From IMG/VR virus record IMGVR_UViG_3300021964_000096, positions 1 to 52,548 of that record: a DNA stretch of 52,548 nt, one strand, 5' to 3'. The position numbers were made by a program, and so were the translations under genes. The notes under the pieces were generated by a model. That model searched no databases, had not been told where the DNA came from, and was given only the letters and a program-made list of their open reading frames with translations. Shown in pieces: positions 21,901 to 30,778 of this stretch (positions within the stretch are counted from its first letter, which is position 1; every line of letters begins with the position of its first letter). This DNA comes from a virus.

Positions 21901-24900
21901 TTGTTTTACCAGCTCCAGGCCCACCAACCATGAATATAGCTTTATATTTGTTAACCCCTTGCGAGAAGCCGCCTTCTACGTTTGGGGTAGTGTAATTTAC
22001 TTTACTATTAGATCTAGCTAATGTATCATCAAAATCAAATACTCTAATTTTTTTAACAGGAGCTTTTACGTCGTTACCTGCTTTTAAAGCTTTGTCTAAA
22101 GACTTTAAATTTTCTATGCTTTCTTGAACACTTTTAGGTTTTTCAAAAAACTCCTTTGAAGCTTTTGTAGATGTATTTTGCTCTAAAGCAGATTGGGCAT
22201 CTTTATAAGCTTGCTCAAAACCAGCCCCTTTTTTAACTGTTGTGTATGATCCATCAGCTTGTTTCTCATAAAGAGTAAGCTCTGTTATATCTCTACCGTA
22301 ATGGCTAAAGTTGTAATATCTTTTCCAAGGGTTTATAAGAGCTTCTAAAGGTAAGGAGCTTTGGTATTTTTCATTTATAATATTATCCATTTCCTTAGGG
22401 ATAATACTAGCGCTATAATCGTTTAATTTAGCTCTAAGTTCAGCCTTTGTTATTTTACCCTCTAGATACTGAACAGAGTAAACCTTCATAACGTTTGCAG
22501 GAGGATTATGCTCATACCTGTAGTTATCAGGGTTAAAATCTTTACCTTTTACAGCAATACTATTTAAGTTGGCTGCAGCTCTTAGCAAGCCTTCCATTGA
22601 AGATGTACTGCTAGATAGAAACATGCCAGTAGAATTATTGTCTCCGTTTTTCTTAAACTGCTCTAAAATATCTACATATAAATCTCTATTAGCATTAGCG
22701 TACTCTAAAGAACCGTCTAATGTTTCTTTAGATATTTTACCTTCTTTTTCAACTTCTTTTATAGCAGAGGAAGTTGCCGTTGAGCTCTGCTTAGCTCTTT
22801 TTACATCTATTCTTTTTCCGTCAAACTCTATATGTGAGAATTCCATTTTTTCACCTTCTTTAGTGTTTTTTGGTTTTCTAACAACTCTTATAGCGTCAGG
22901 GTTTGACATGTTGGGTTTTATAACTAAATTTATAAAATCTTCAGCTTTACCAAACGCACTTTGTCTAGTAGTACCTGTTTTACCGTTAGATAACTCTAGT
23001 ACTATCCCAGCGTCTGTTTCAGCCCACTTAAATAAACCACTACCAAGTTTAGCGTTAGCAGAGTAAGCTTTAACTAGAAACGCAGCTGTTTCAGCAAGCT
23101 CTGCATCTGTTTTGTCTTTAAACATCTCACCAATAGCCTTTTCATGTGCTCTTGTAAAAGCATTTATTTGTTCCGGGTTATCGAAGTCAATACCGTTTCT
23201 ACCTACACCTAACATTTCTTTAGTTTGCTCTTGAGCTCTTTGCTCTGAGACCTGCTCGAACAAATATCTTTGAAGTGGCTTTGGTTCAGTGCCTTTGGAC
23301 AAAGCTCTACTAGCTCTATCATACTCACCAACATTGTACTCTATAGATTTTATTAAATCATTTTTAGCTTTTAAAGGTGTGCCATCTTTCTTAGTTAAAA
23401 AAGTTTTATCAAAAGATTCGTTAAAAGCTTTTTCAACTTTCATGCCAGAAGCAATAGCGTTGTAGAAGTCGGCTTCACCTTCTTCATACATCTTTATATC
23501 CTTTGGGTTACTTATTAAGCTAGGTTTAAATTTATTTAATTTTCTTTTAGCCTCTTTAATAACTTCACTAGCCATACGCTTAGACGTGCCAGCTGCAATA
23601 TCAGCTATTATTTGATCTGTGCCTTTAGCTGTCTTGACACCAGATTCTTCAATCTTAGATCTTATAACTTTGTTTGTAACGTTATCTACGTAAAGCTTTG
23701 TTAAACCCTGTAAGAGTGTCCCAAACTTAGTTCTATTAGCTGCTTTCATAGGTATACTAAGCTCACCAGCTGGTGTAATACCTATATCTTGCTGTAATTT
23801 TCTTAATGTCTCTATAGATGGTTTTCTAAACTCAGGCTTTAGTCTCCAAACTTGAGTTTGCGATGTTTTACCTAAGCTTCTGCCTTTAGGTGAAGATATG
23901 CCAGGTATTTTAGTATCAACCTTGTCATACATTATTTTAAGCATTTTATTGCTTAAACCTGTAGCATAACCTTTAGCGTCAGGCGAAACATCTATAATCT
24001 TTTCTTGGCCTTCTAAAGTTTTAAGCGTAGCTTCTGGACCAGCAACGTTATATTCTGGCACTGTCTCCATAAACCTTTTAAACTCTTGAACGTTTCTAAA
24101 AAGTCCTTGCATTCTAGAAACTTCAGCTGCGCCGCTACCCCTACCGTAGTTCAAAGTAGATTTACCTGTAGCTCTTTCGTAAGGCACATCTAACAATGCT
24201 TCAGCTACTTTAGGTGAATACTCGTTAGCCGCTGTTTTGTATGTCAATGTAGATAAAGTTTCTGGCTTTAAATCTACAGACTCTTCTATTAATTCACGTT
24301 TAACTCTTACAGGTGTAAAATCTCTAACATCTATAAGATCTTTTGTTTCTGCCTCTTCTTTAGCTCTTCTTTCAGCTAGAGCTTCAGGAGATGATTGGTC
24401 TACTATTTCTCTAGCGAACTCAGTGTCAGCGCTTGTGGTTTCTCGTTTTCTACTATATTCTTCTACTATTTTAGGACCAACTCTAAGACCTAAAGGTTTT
24501 TGCATGTAAGTACTAAGCTCCACCTTTTCACCAGTTCTTGGGTTTACAGGTTTATAGTTTCTAATAACACTTTCAAGCTGATCTAATATTCTACCTTCTA
24601 TCTCAGGATTACCTTTAATAGCGCTAACAGGTACACCTTTTTTAGCCGCCCATGTACTTACAGCTTCTATACCTATTCTAACATACTGATCTTTAAAGTC
24701 AGTAAGCTCTTTAGGCGACATACTTTCTTTATTGTTTTGGTATTTTTCAGCTAGTTTACTAGCAGAAGCTTCAAGATCTTTAGATGCCTTTATTTCATTA
24801 ACTCTATCCTGTGTTATTTCATTGCCAAACGTATCAACTAGTTTGTTTCCGTCAATACTAATATCACTAAACTTTTCGAAACTTTTTTTAATACCACGTG

Positions 24901-27900
24901 CAGATCCTCCCTCTGAAACTCTACCCATGCTATACATAAATTCTAACAACTGCGAAGCTCTAGTTGAGTTAGATGCACTTAAGTCTAGGCTTGAGCTTAA
25001 ATCTAAACCTGCTTTTTTTCCTGTATTAACTAAAGTTCTTTTTAAGCTAGGAAGTAATCCTTTGTTTAAAAGCAAGTCAGCATATTTAGGGTTTTGTAGA
25101 AACTCTATAGCATTCATAACATACTCTTCAGCTTTAACATCCTTGCCGTAGGCAAAATCTATAACTTCTTCAAAAGTTAAATCTTTCTTGCCCTTGTAAT
25201 CAAACCTTTTACCTTGTAAAGCTTTATTGAAATCATTTTTTATAACATCTTTAAACTGCTTAGCAAGCTCAGGATTGGCTTTGAAAGCCATATCCATAAA
25301 AGCGTGTCCTACTTCGTGAGCAAAAACACCAGGCTTGTACTTTAATATGTCTACTGTAAACTTTTTGCTGATAGGATCATATAGTGCTTTTGCTCCTCCT
25401 GTTTTTTCACCACCCTCTACAATTTCTAACGAAACTTTATCTCCTAATATACCGGATTTTCGCATCTCATTAAACTGTCTATTGACTTGTCTTTGAGCCG
25501 CAGCAATATTAGCAGTACCTTGGTTTATAACCTTTTTAGCAGCTTCAATTTCGTATTTAGTAGATTTATCGCTATTAAGCACTGCTCTAGCAGCGTTCAT
25601 ATTATCTCTTACTGATGCTATATCTAGCTTATTAAAAGCTCTATCAGCAACAGCCATTTCGCTTTTCAGTAAATTTACTAAGTTTTGTTTCTTTAAAACT
25701 TCACTATCTGTTAATAGTTTTTCTTTACTAAAAGGACTTGCTTCTTTAAGAGATCTAGAAGTACTTTCTAAAGAACGTTTTTTTAGAAAATCGTTGTCAA
25801 GTTCATTTTGTGTTTTCTCAAGCAAGCTTCTTTTTTCTGCTATACTTTTGAAATCTAACTTTTTTATACCTAAACCTCCTATTAAAGAAAATACAGCCAT
25901 ATTAACAGCTACTCTAGACCCTACTTCTCCTAAATCTCCATACTCTTCTTCCATGCTTGAGCGGAAAGCTTTACTACCTATTACATCTTTATATACAGCT
26001 TCAGTAAACAAAGCTGCTTCAGATCCAACCGCACCACCTGGTCCAGCTAAAACTACTTTTTCTAAAAAAGGGTTAAACCTAGCTAAGTCTCCTTGAAATC
26101 TAAAAGGTATTGCTTTTCTCATTAAAGCACCTCCCGCAAAAAACCCAACACCACCACCTGTTTGAGATTCTCCTTCTGTTACAGCTTTAAATTTAGCTTC
26201 TTCCAATAAAGCTCCTAAAGCAAATCGCAATGGTTTATTACTAGTATTTGCTATTAATCTAGTTATTCCTGCAGCTCCAGCTACCTTATTGGCTAAAGCA
26301 AATTTAACCAGCTCTGGCATAAATGCTCCAACTCCTTCTGCAACATTCATTCCAAAACTTCGTTCAAAATTTTTCTTTTGATCTTCGGTCATAGTTATGC
26401 CTGCTTCGGAAAAAACACCTTCTAATGCGTCTAACTCTTTTCTAGCTGTAGTACCTATTCTTTCAGTAGCTTCCTCACCAATTGTGGCTTCCGTAGCGGC
26501 TTCAAAAAACCTAGAAGTTTTTGATTTCTTTATACTACCAGGATCTATGTTTAATAAATAAGCAGTTTTAAAAGCTTCTCTTTCAAGGTTTAATTTTTTT
26601 CTATCTTTGCTAATAGACTTAAGAGTTTTACCTAACAGAGGAACAATCCCTCCTTCTGGGTTGTATATAGATGACTGCAATAACTCTTCTTGATCTTGAA
26701 AATTCATTAGATCAGAGTACTTAACGTTTTTAAACACGCCATCCTCTGGTTCGTACCCGTAATTACCCAAAGCAATAGCAAACATTCCGTCTGTAGGTTT
26801 TAAGTCAATAGTGCTATTTCTATTTTTTTGGTAATCTTCATATTCTAATACATGACCAAAATAAGCCTGCTCTAAACTTTCTAAGTCTAAGTCTTTATAA
26901 TAGCCTTCTAATTCGTTCAACTCGCCTTCAAGATTAGTCATTTCATCTTGCTCACCCGCAGAATTTTTAGCTTCTACTTCAGGCTTAGTTAACCTCTGCC
27001 CTGTTTTATTATCAAACATGAAGGTAAGATCTTCGTTGTAAGTATTAAGAGCTTCATCGGCTAACGGTGATAGTTCTTTTAACTTTACTTGAGCGGCTAG
27101 TTTTTCATCATAAGTTCCGTCTCCTTGCAGTATTTTTTGTTGCTCTCGCGTTTGTTTTATTATATTAGCTAAATTTTTAGCTTCTTTAGATATTTCACTT
27201 ATGTGAAGCTTAGCTCCTGTGTTTAATTTAAAATCGTAACCACCGTCTTCTAACGCGTCTTCTACTAAAGCTCTAGCTGCATTCTGCTCTTGCTCAGCTT
27301 CTTGTTTTGATAGTTTTTTAATTTTAGCTTTAACTATATTATCTATGTCATAGTCTGATGGAAATTCTCCATTAGGAAATCTTCTGTAGTGAGCTTCTTT
27401 TATCTCAGACCTAATGTTGTCAAAAAAAGAAGGGTCTTCAGACAGCTCGCTTATAGAGCCTCCCTCTATATCTAACTGATATGGAGTATTAGAGTTCAAC
27501 ACAGCGTTAGCTGTTGATTCTAGGTTTTTTACTTTTTTTATATATTCCTTAGGTGTAGCCTTTGGGAGCTGCGTATTTCTTGTTCTAGTGCTTTCTACAG
27601 TTGTTTCATTAGTTGATTCTTCTAAACTTCTAGTGTAAGGCAAGGCATCTTTGTCATCTTCTATATCGACATTGTTTATTCCAAACTCAGCAAAAAACTC
27701 TTTATCATTTAACTTTTCTAAATCCAAAGAACCATTTTCCTGCTCTAAGTCCGTACTCTCGGATGCTATCTCCGGCTGCGGTGTTACAGTCGCATCCTCT
27801 TCCGCAACACCTTTTGGCTTTTTTACTTCTTTGAGACCATATTTACTAACATATTCATCAAAGCTCATGTTAAGGTTTGAAGCAGCTAGTTTTACATCTT

Positions 27901-27934
27901 CTAACGAGTATTCATTTCCTTCGTATTCAAACAT
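18923..27934 (-). CDS. 3003-aa polyvalent virion protein (zincin-type motif, HAD phosphatase with inserted P-loop kinase, internal-core C-terminus)
   Basis: The N-terminus has FEYEGNEYSLEDVKLAA, a short domain often found at the start of giant phage proteins. A zincin motif HEVGH is at 873-877. A HAD phosphatase starts at about 1964 (RVFDFDDTLA, Asp1967, Asp1969), is interrupted by a zeta-toxin/PNK-like kinase with P-loop GGPGAGKT at 2004-2011 and NQDIALEAM after it, then resumes with FILTARP (Thr2248) and FADDA (Asp2304, Asp2305). The last 700 residues are helical with a hydrophobic stretch (ILYYGAVQNLIFNALQNALF), as in internal virion proteins. Large polyvalent proteins of this kind are thought to enter the cell with the DNA and modify host targets. 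Roles of the single domains here are inferred. Confidence 0.85.
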   Translation of the reverse strand: MFEYEGNEYSLEDVKLAASNLNMSFDEYVSKYGLKEVKKPKGVAEEDATVTPQPEIASESTDLEQENGSLDLEKLNDKEFFAEFGINNVDIEDDKDALPYTRSLEESTNETTVESTRTRNTQLPKATPKEYIKKVKNLESTANAVLNSNTPYQLDIEGGSISELSEDPSFFDNIRSEIKEAHYRRFPNGEFPSDYDIDNIVKAKIKKLSKQEAEQEQNAARALVEDALEDGGYDFKLNTGAKLHISEISKEAKNLANIIKQTREQQKILQGDGTYDEKLAAQVKLKELSPLADEALNTYNEDLTFMFDNKTGQRLTKPEVEAKNSAGEQDEMTNLEGELNELEGYYKDLDLESLEQAYFGHVLEYEDYQKNRNSTIDLKPTDGMFAIALGNYGYEPEDGVFKNVKYSDLMNFQDQEELLQSSIYNPEGGIVPLLGKTLKSISKDRKKLNLEREAFKTAYLLNIDPGSIKKSKTSRFFEAATEATIGEEATERIGTTARKELDALEGVFSEAGITMTEDQKKNFERSFGMNVAEGVGAFMPELVKFALANKVAGAAGITRLIANTSNKPLRFALGALLEEAKFKAVTEGESQTGGGVGFFAGGALMRKAIPFRFQGDLARFNPFLEKVVLAGPGGAVGSEAALFTEAVYKDVIGSKAFRSSMEEEYGDLGEVGSRVAVNMAVFSLIGGLGIKKLDFKSIAEKRSLLEKTQNELDNDFLKKRSLESTSRSLKEASPFSKEKLLTDSEVLKKQNLVNLLKSEMAVADRAFNKLDIASVRDNMNAARAVLNSDKSTKYEIEAAKKVINQGTANIAAAQRQVNRQFNEMRKSGILGDKVSLEIVEGGEKTGGAKALYDPISKKFTVDILKYKPGVFAHEVGHAFMDMAFKANPELAKQFKDVIKNDFNKALQGKRFDYKGKKDLTFEEVIDFAYGKDVKAEEYVMNAIEFLQNPKYADLLLNKGLLPSLKRTLVNTGKKAGLDLSSSLDLSASNSTRASQLLEFMYSMGRVSEGGSARGIKKSFEKFSDISIDGNKLVDTFGNEITQDRVNEIKASKDLEASASKLAEKYQNNKESMSPKELTDFKDQYVRIGIEAVSTWAAKKGVPVSAIKGNPEIEGRILDQLESVIRNYKPVNPRTGEKVELSTYMQKPLGLRVGPKIVEEYSRKRETTSADTEFAREIVDQSSPEALAERRAKEEAETKDLIDVRDFTPVRVKRELIEESVDLKPETLSTLTYKTAANEYSPKVAEALLDVPYERATGKSTLNYGRGSGAAEVSRMQGLFRNVQEFKRFMETVPEYNVAGPEATLKTLEGQEKIIDVSPDAKGYATGLSNKMLKIMYDKVDTKIPGISSPKGRSLGKTSQTQVWRLKPEFRKPSIETLRKLQQDIGITPAGELSIPMKAANRTKFGTLLQGLTKLYVDNVTNKVIRSKIEESGVKTAKGTDQIIADIAAGTSKRMASEVIKEAKRKLNKFKPSLISNPKDIKMYEEGEADFYNAIASGMKVEKAFNESFDKTFLTKKDGTPLKAKNDLIKSIEYNVGEYDRASRALSKGTEPKPLQRYLFEQVSEQRAQEQTKEMLGVGRNGIDFDNPEQINAFTRAHEKAIGEMFKDKTDAELAETAAFLVKAYSANAKLGSGLFKWAETDAGIVLELSNGKTGTTRQSAFGKAEDFINLVIKPNMSNPDAIRVVRKPKNTKEGEKMEFSHIEFDGKRIDVKRAKQSSTATSSAIKEVEKEGKISKETLDGSLEYANANRDLYVDILEQFKKNGDNNSTGMFLSSSTSSMEGLLRAAANLNSIAVKGKDFNPDNYRYEHNPPANVMKVYSVQYLEGKITKAELRAKLNDYSASIIPKEMDNIINEKYQSSLPLEALINPWKRYYNFSHYGRDITELTLYEKQADGSYTTVKKGAGFEQAYKDAQSALEQNTSTKASKEFFEKPKSVQESIENLKSLDKALKAGNDVKAPVKKIRVFDFDDTLARSNSKVNYTTPNVEGGFSQGVNKYKAIFMVGGPGAGKTNIGKGLQLGRRGFKVVNQDIALEAMKEEAGLPAREGEYTKEQRSTRSKLGAAARKAAVAKFDKYAKNGDGMVIDGTGASYNATMKKVKQLEDAGFEVHMVVANTPLETAISRNQARVERSLPDFVVRKTWEQVQESANRYREEFGDRLYEIETTDIGFGEALPERFLQKVYSGITRNKVGKINASEFAKQADLLESQGAKFDFKEFSKVIDGKKGPLFSVAEKIAAARGTEDVFILTARPPESAIEIQKFMKEAGIDIPLENITGLGDGAAKAKAKWVLDKAGEGYNDFYFADDAIKNVKAVKDILSQIDVKSKVQQAKASKDIDLSKTFNEYLEFKTGIGAQKKYARVKGEVAGKGKGKLNFFVPYSANDFTGLLYTTLAKGKKGEAQMKFYKETMLDPYARAMNNISRDRVAMLNDFNALKKQISSVPKNLRKKLPGEPFTQEQAVRVNIWSKQGMEVPGLSKADLKSLNEFVEKSPELSSFSEQLVNILKGDQYAKPGEGWVTGTITTDLLQTLNTTKRAKYLEPWKQNVSEIFSEQNLNKLEAAFGKNYRSSMEGILKRMETGRNRGNNADKFSGKLVDWLTGSIGVTMFFNTRSAVLQTISSFNYLNFKDNNIFAAAKAFANQKQYWKDFSTLMNSDFLKERRSGLRMNINEADIADMAKKGGVRGVVNKLLEFGFTPTQVADSFAIASGGSTYYRNRIKKYVKEGMNEVAAEKQALKDWREISEENQQSSRPDRISAQQASDLGRVVLAFANTPMQYNRIMKKAYMDLKDGRGSKKENISKILYYGAVQNLIFNALQNALFAIAFDEDNEMSEKQKQDSYRTLNGMADSVMRGSGYVGAIASVLKNTAIKLNTELDKKRPNVERVLVSDLLRVSPPLSAKVSQIQNASRAYQWNKDEMKEKGFSLDNPAYLAGGQVISAATNVPLDRLIKKINNIDAALGENVEEWQRIALLAGWNEWNLGLEDKKKSKKTNKRTRTTRTRKIILR

Positions 27935-27943
27935 AATTTAATT

Positions 27944-29296
27944 TTATTTATTTAAACCAGGTAAACCTTTTTTTGTTAAAACTGGTTTTTTACCTCTTTT
28001 CTTTCTAATAGCATCTATAACATACGGTATTTGCTCAAAAACTAAATCAGTATTAGAGTCTGCGCCAAATCTACTTATTTCTAAGGTTTCAGCCAACCTT
28101 GCAACATCTTCAGCTCTATTTAGATCATATTTCATTTCGCCACCATCTCCGTTTTCTATTGTTATTACTCTATCATTTTTAGTTACACCGTCCAAACCTA
28201 TATATTGTCTTATAGTAGCCATAGGGTTAGCGTTATCACCAATTAAACCTTCTACAACAGAATTAGCTCTATTATTTATTCTTTGTTCTTTCTCTAATCT
28301 AGTTATCTCTGTTTGAGTAAGCTCATCAGTGTTAGACTTAAACTGTTCGTCTATTTGTTTTTTCTTTCTATATATATCTAATTGTCCTTGCTCTTTTGAT
28401 TGTAAATCTTGTTGCTCTTTTTGCTCTATCTGGTTTAGATATTGAGAAGCAACATCACTACGACCTTGTGCTAACCTAGCAGCTACTTGGTCTATTATGT
28501 CTTTTGCATCTAGATCTATATCAGAGAATAAATCAGAAGGCACACCTGGTATAATATTATCTCCTTTTACTATCATTTCAGCTACTTGTGGACTTAAAGA
28601 TGTTTTTAAGTCGTCTTTATACCGCATTGTTTCTTCAGGAGTGTAAGGAACTTTTCTTTTATAAGCTTGTTCTATGTCGTTTTTATATAAATTACCGAAA
28701 GTCAAACCAGCTTCTTTAAGTACAAGAACAGGCGGTTCTTTTACACCACCATATACAACCTCTCCATTGGGCCCAACTTCTAAATCACCAGTAAACCAAG
28801 ATTCAGCTTTGTCGCTTTCACCGTTTAAAGTGTTTAAAATAGAATATTTACCAGCTTTAGTATTATCAGCCCAATCAAGTTTACCTGTTTTTTGAACTTT
28901 TATATTGTTAGTTAAATTAACAAATCTATTGTTTATGGAGTTCAACTTGTCAGATAGCTCCATATATAACTCATAATTATCAGAAGCTGAAACCCTAGCT
29001 AATTGACTAGCCATGTCAGCGTATTCTTTTTTCCAAGCAAATGCTTTTGTTGCTATTTCTTTTTGCTCTTGAGGATTTAAATTAGCTATATCTATGTCTT
29101 CTAAACCATCTAAAAGCTTTACCATTTTAGCATCTTGAACAGCCTTTTTTTCTTGATCAGCCTTTAATTTAGCTTTACGCTGCTCTATTATAGGCCCGTA
29201 TGTTGATTCAAAACCTCTTGAAAAAGCTCCAAAGTAATCCACTGCCGGTCCTGCAGCTACAGCTGCGCCTCTTATTAATGCTTCGTTTACTGCCAT
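27944..29296 (-). CDS. internal virion protein, helical
   Basis: The protein has 450 aa. An Ala/Gly-rich start (RGAAVAAGPAVDYFGAFSRG) is followed by long charged helices with coiled-coil character (KQIDEQFKSNTDELTQTEIT). No enzyme motif. It lies between the giant protein and the T7-gp14-like protein, where ejection-core proteins are usually encoded. Its stop is 10 nt from the start of the giant gene. The role is inferred from context. Confidence 0.65.
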   Translation of the reverse strand: MAVNEALIRGAAVAAGPAVDYFGAFSRGFESTYGPIIEQRKAKLKADQEKKAVQDAKMVKLLDGLEDIDIANLNPQEQKEIATKAFAWKKEYADMASQLARVSASDNYELYMELSDKLNSINNRFVNLTNNIKVQKTGKLDWADNTKAGKYSILNTLNGESDKAESWFTGDLEVGPNGEVVYGGVKEPPVLVLKEAGLTFGNLYKNDIEQAYKRKVPYTPEETMRYKDDLKTSLSPQVAEMIVKGDNIIPGVPSDLFSDIDLDAKDIIDQVAARLAQGRSDVASQYLNQIEQKEQQDLQSKEQGQLDIYRKKKQIDEQFKSNTDELTQTEITRLEKEQRINNRANSVVEGLIGDNANPMATIRQYIGLDGVTKNDRVITIENGDGGEMKYDLNRAEDVARLAETLEISRFGADSNTDLVFEQIPYVIDAIRKKRGKKPVLTKKGLPGLNK

Positions 29297-29314
29297 TTTA
29301 TTGTTATTATTTTA

Positions 29315-29947
29315 TTAAGGCCCAGTGCTTCCACCGCCTCCAAACATGTTTGAGCCAGCTACAGCACCACCAATAGCGCCAATGCCTCCGATTATAGATT
29401 GTGTAGCAGCCGCTCTAGCTTGCTTAGCAGCGCCAAGTCTTTGTTGAGCCATTCCTAGTAGTGTACCTGTTTTTTCGTATTCTAAACCTCTAGCTTGAGT
29501 TGCTCCTTGAGCTTCTAACTCTTGCAGTCTTTGACCTTGTTGTGCTTGAAGTAATTGATTTTGTTGCTCTTGTTGACCTATGCTAGCTGACGCTTGTTGT
29601 GCTGCTTGCATTTGTTGTCCAGCTAATGATTGAGCTAACGCAGCAATACCAGATCCACCAGCGGCACCTTGTAGACCAGTCATGGTAGTAGCTAATGCTT
29701 GTTGTTGCATTTGTTTTTGAAACTGAGCTTGCTGCTGGTTAACTGTCAAGTCCTCCATGGTATTTTCCATACCAGCATAAAGATTAGAAGTGTCAAGCTG
29801 CTCGTACTGAGCTTTTCTCATGTTCATCTCTTGTTGAGCTGCTTTTTCTTCTCGCTTTCTTTTGCGGCTACCTATAATACCACCGGCTATACCAGCGACA
29901 CCTTTTATTGCACCACCTACGAGCGCAGCTGTTGCTATTCCTGCCAT
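29315..29947 (-). CDS. Gln/Ala-rich internal virion protein (T7 gp14-like)
   Basis: The protein has 210 aa. The hydrophobic, Gly/Ala-rich N-terminus (ALVGGAIKGVAGIAGGIIGS) and C-terminus (SIIGGIGAIGGAVAGS) flank a Gln-rich helical centre. This layout is that of small ejection proteins such as T7 gp14 that insert in the outer membrane. No sequence identity is claimed. It overlaps the cupin gene stop by 13 nt. It would help pass DNA across the envelope. Confidence 0.7.
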   Translation of the reverse strand: MAGIATAALVGGAIKGVAGIAGGIIGSRKRKREEKAAQQEMNMRKAQYEQLDTSNLYAGMENTMEDLTVNQQQAQFQKQMQQQALATTMTGLQGAAGGSGIAALAQSLAGQQMQAAQQASASIGQQEQQNQLLQAQQGQRLQELEAQGATQARGLEYEKTGTLLGMAQQRLGAAKQARAAATQSIIGGIGAIGGAVAGSNMFGGGGSTGP

Positions 29948-30423
29948 AATTTTTCTTTTTTATTATATTCTTCCATTGTTATAGAGTACAAAGATTTTTC
30001 TATTTCTTTCATGTCCTGTGTATTTGTTGGATTTTTATGCACGTTTATAAACAATGTATCTTCTAGTGATAGTATTAATCTTTTAGCGCCTTTCATAGAC
30101 TTTTGATAACAAGGCGCTATGTGTTCTATTTGCTCCCCATCAGTTGTAACTAATATTCTTCCTTTTAATAGAAACCAAAAATGCTCAGTATGATGTATTG
30201 CGCTTATAACAACGCACTCTTTGGGCATGTACATTTTACGCATATATAGTTGATCAGAAAATTCGTTTTCTATTCTAAATATTTCGTTATTAACTAAGTT
30301 CTCTCCATCGCCAAAAACATTTTCTAAATGATTGTTTTTTATCATGACATTTTGAAGATCTTCGAGTCTTTTAGTGTAATTACTTACTTTATTGTTATTA
30401 GATTTAATTTTAACTTTAGACAT
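29935..30423 (-). CDS. cupin-fold protein in the virion gene cluster
   Basis: The protein has 162 aa. Residues about 60-130 have the cupin pattern: LYMRKMYMPKE, HHTEHFWFLLKGRILVTTDG and APCYQKSMKGAKRLILSLED, with His residues in the HTEHFWF block that could bind a metal. Similar small cupins occur among virion genes of marine phages. It could be a structural or carbohydrate-related protein; neither is proved. Confidence 0.65.
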   Translation of the reverse strand: MSKVKIKSNNNKVSNYTKRLEDLQNVMIKNNHLENVFGDGENLVNNEIFRIENEFSDQLYMRKMYMPKECVVISAIHHTEHFWFLLKGRILVTTDGEQIEHIAPCYQKSMKGAKRLILSLEDTLFINVHKNPTNTQDMKEIEKSLYSITMEEYNKKEKLWQE

Positions 30424-30440
30424 ATAATTATTATTACATG

Positions 30441-30767
30441 TTATTTACTACTTTCAAACACTTCGCTACCTACAGAGAATAATTCCGCATACGCTGTAGT
30501 GTTGTTTCTAAACTGAGCTTCGGCATAATAACCTTTTAATTGACCAACGTGCGCTCTTGTATCTTTTTTAAAAAATATAAAGTCAACACCTGGTTCAGGT
30601 AGGCTAGCGCCAGTCACTATATCTATTGTTAAAATTAAATCTGTTATATCAGTTAGCGTTCCAAGTTTAATTTCATTACCTGTGTCTATATCTAAAAACC
30701 AGACTTCGTCTCCAACCTGTAGCGTTACTGGGAAAGGGTTGTTAAATGTTAGTGTTAAATTGGGCAT
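30441..30767 (-). CDS. 108-aa beta-rich virion protein
   Basis: The protein begins with LTLTFNNPFPVTLQVGDEVWFLD and has alternating hydrophobic residues typical of beta strands. A C-terminal KGYYAEAQFRNNTTAYAEL is a block seen in small tail proteins of marine phages. No known fold was assigned. It lies 12 nt after the fibre-like gene. Likely a minor tail or fibre-attachment part. Confidence 0.6.
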   Translation of the reverse strand: MPNLTLTFNNPFPVTLQVGDEVWFLDIDTGNEIKLGTLTDITDLILTIDIVTGASLPEPGVDFIFFKKDTRAHVGQLKGYYAEAQFRNNTTAYAELFSVGSEVFESSK

Positions 30768-30778
30768 AATTATATATT

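Noticed and set aside
20000-27941. Many plus-strand frames opposite the 3003-aa gene
   Set aside because: They are complements of a low-complexity, Lys/Glu-rich coding strand and are Ser/Leu/Phe-rich, as expected for shadows.
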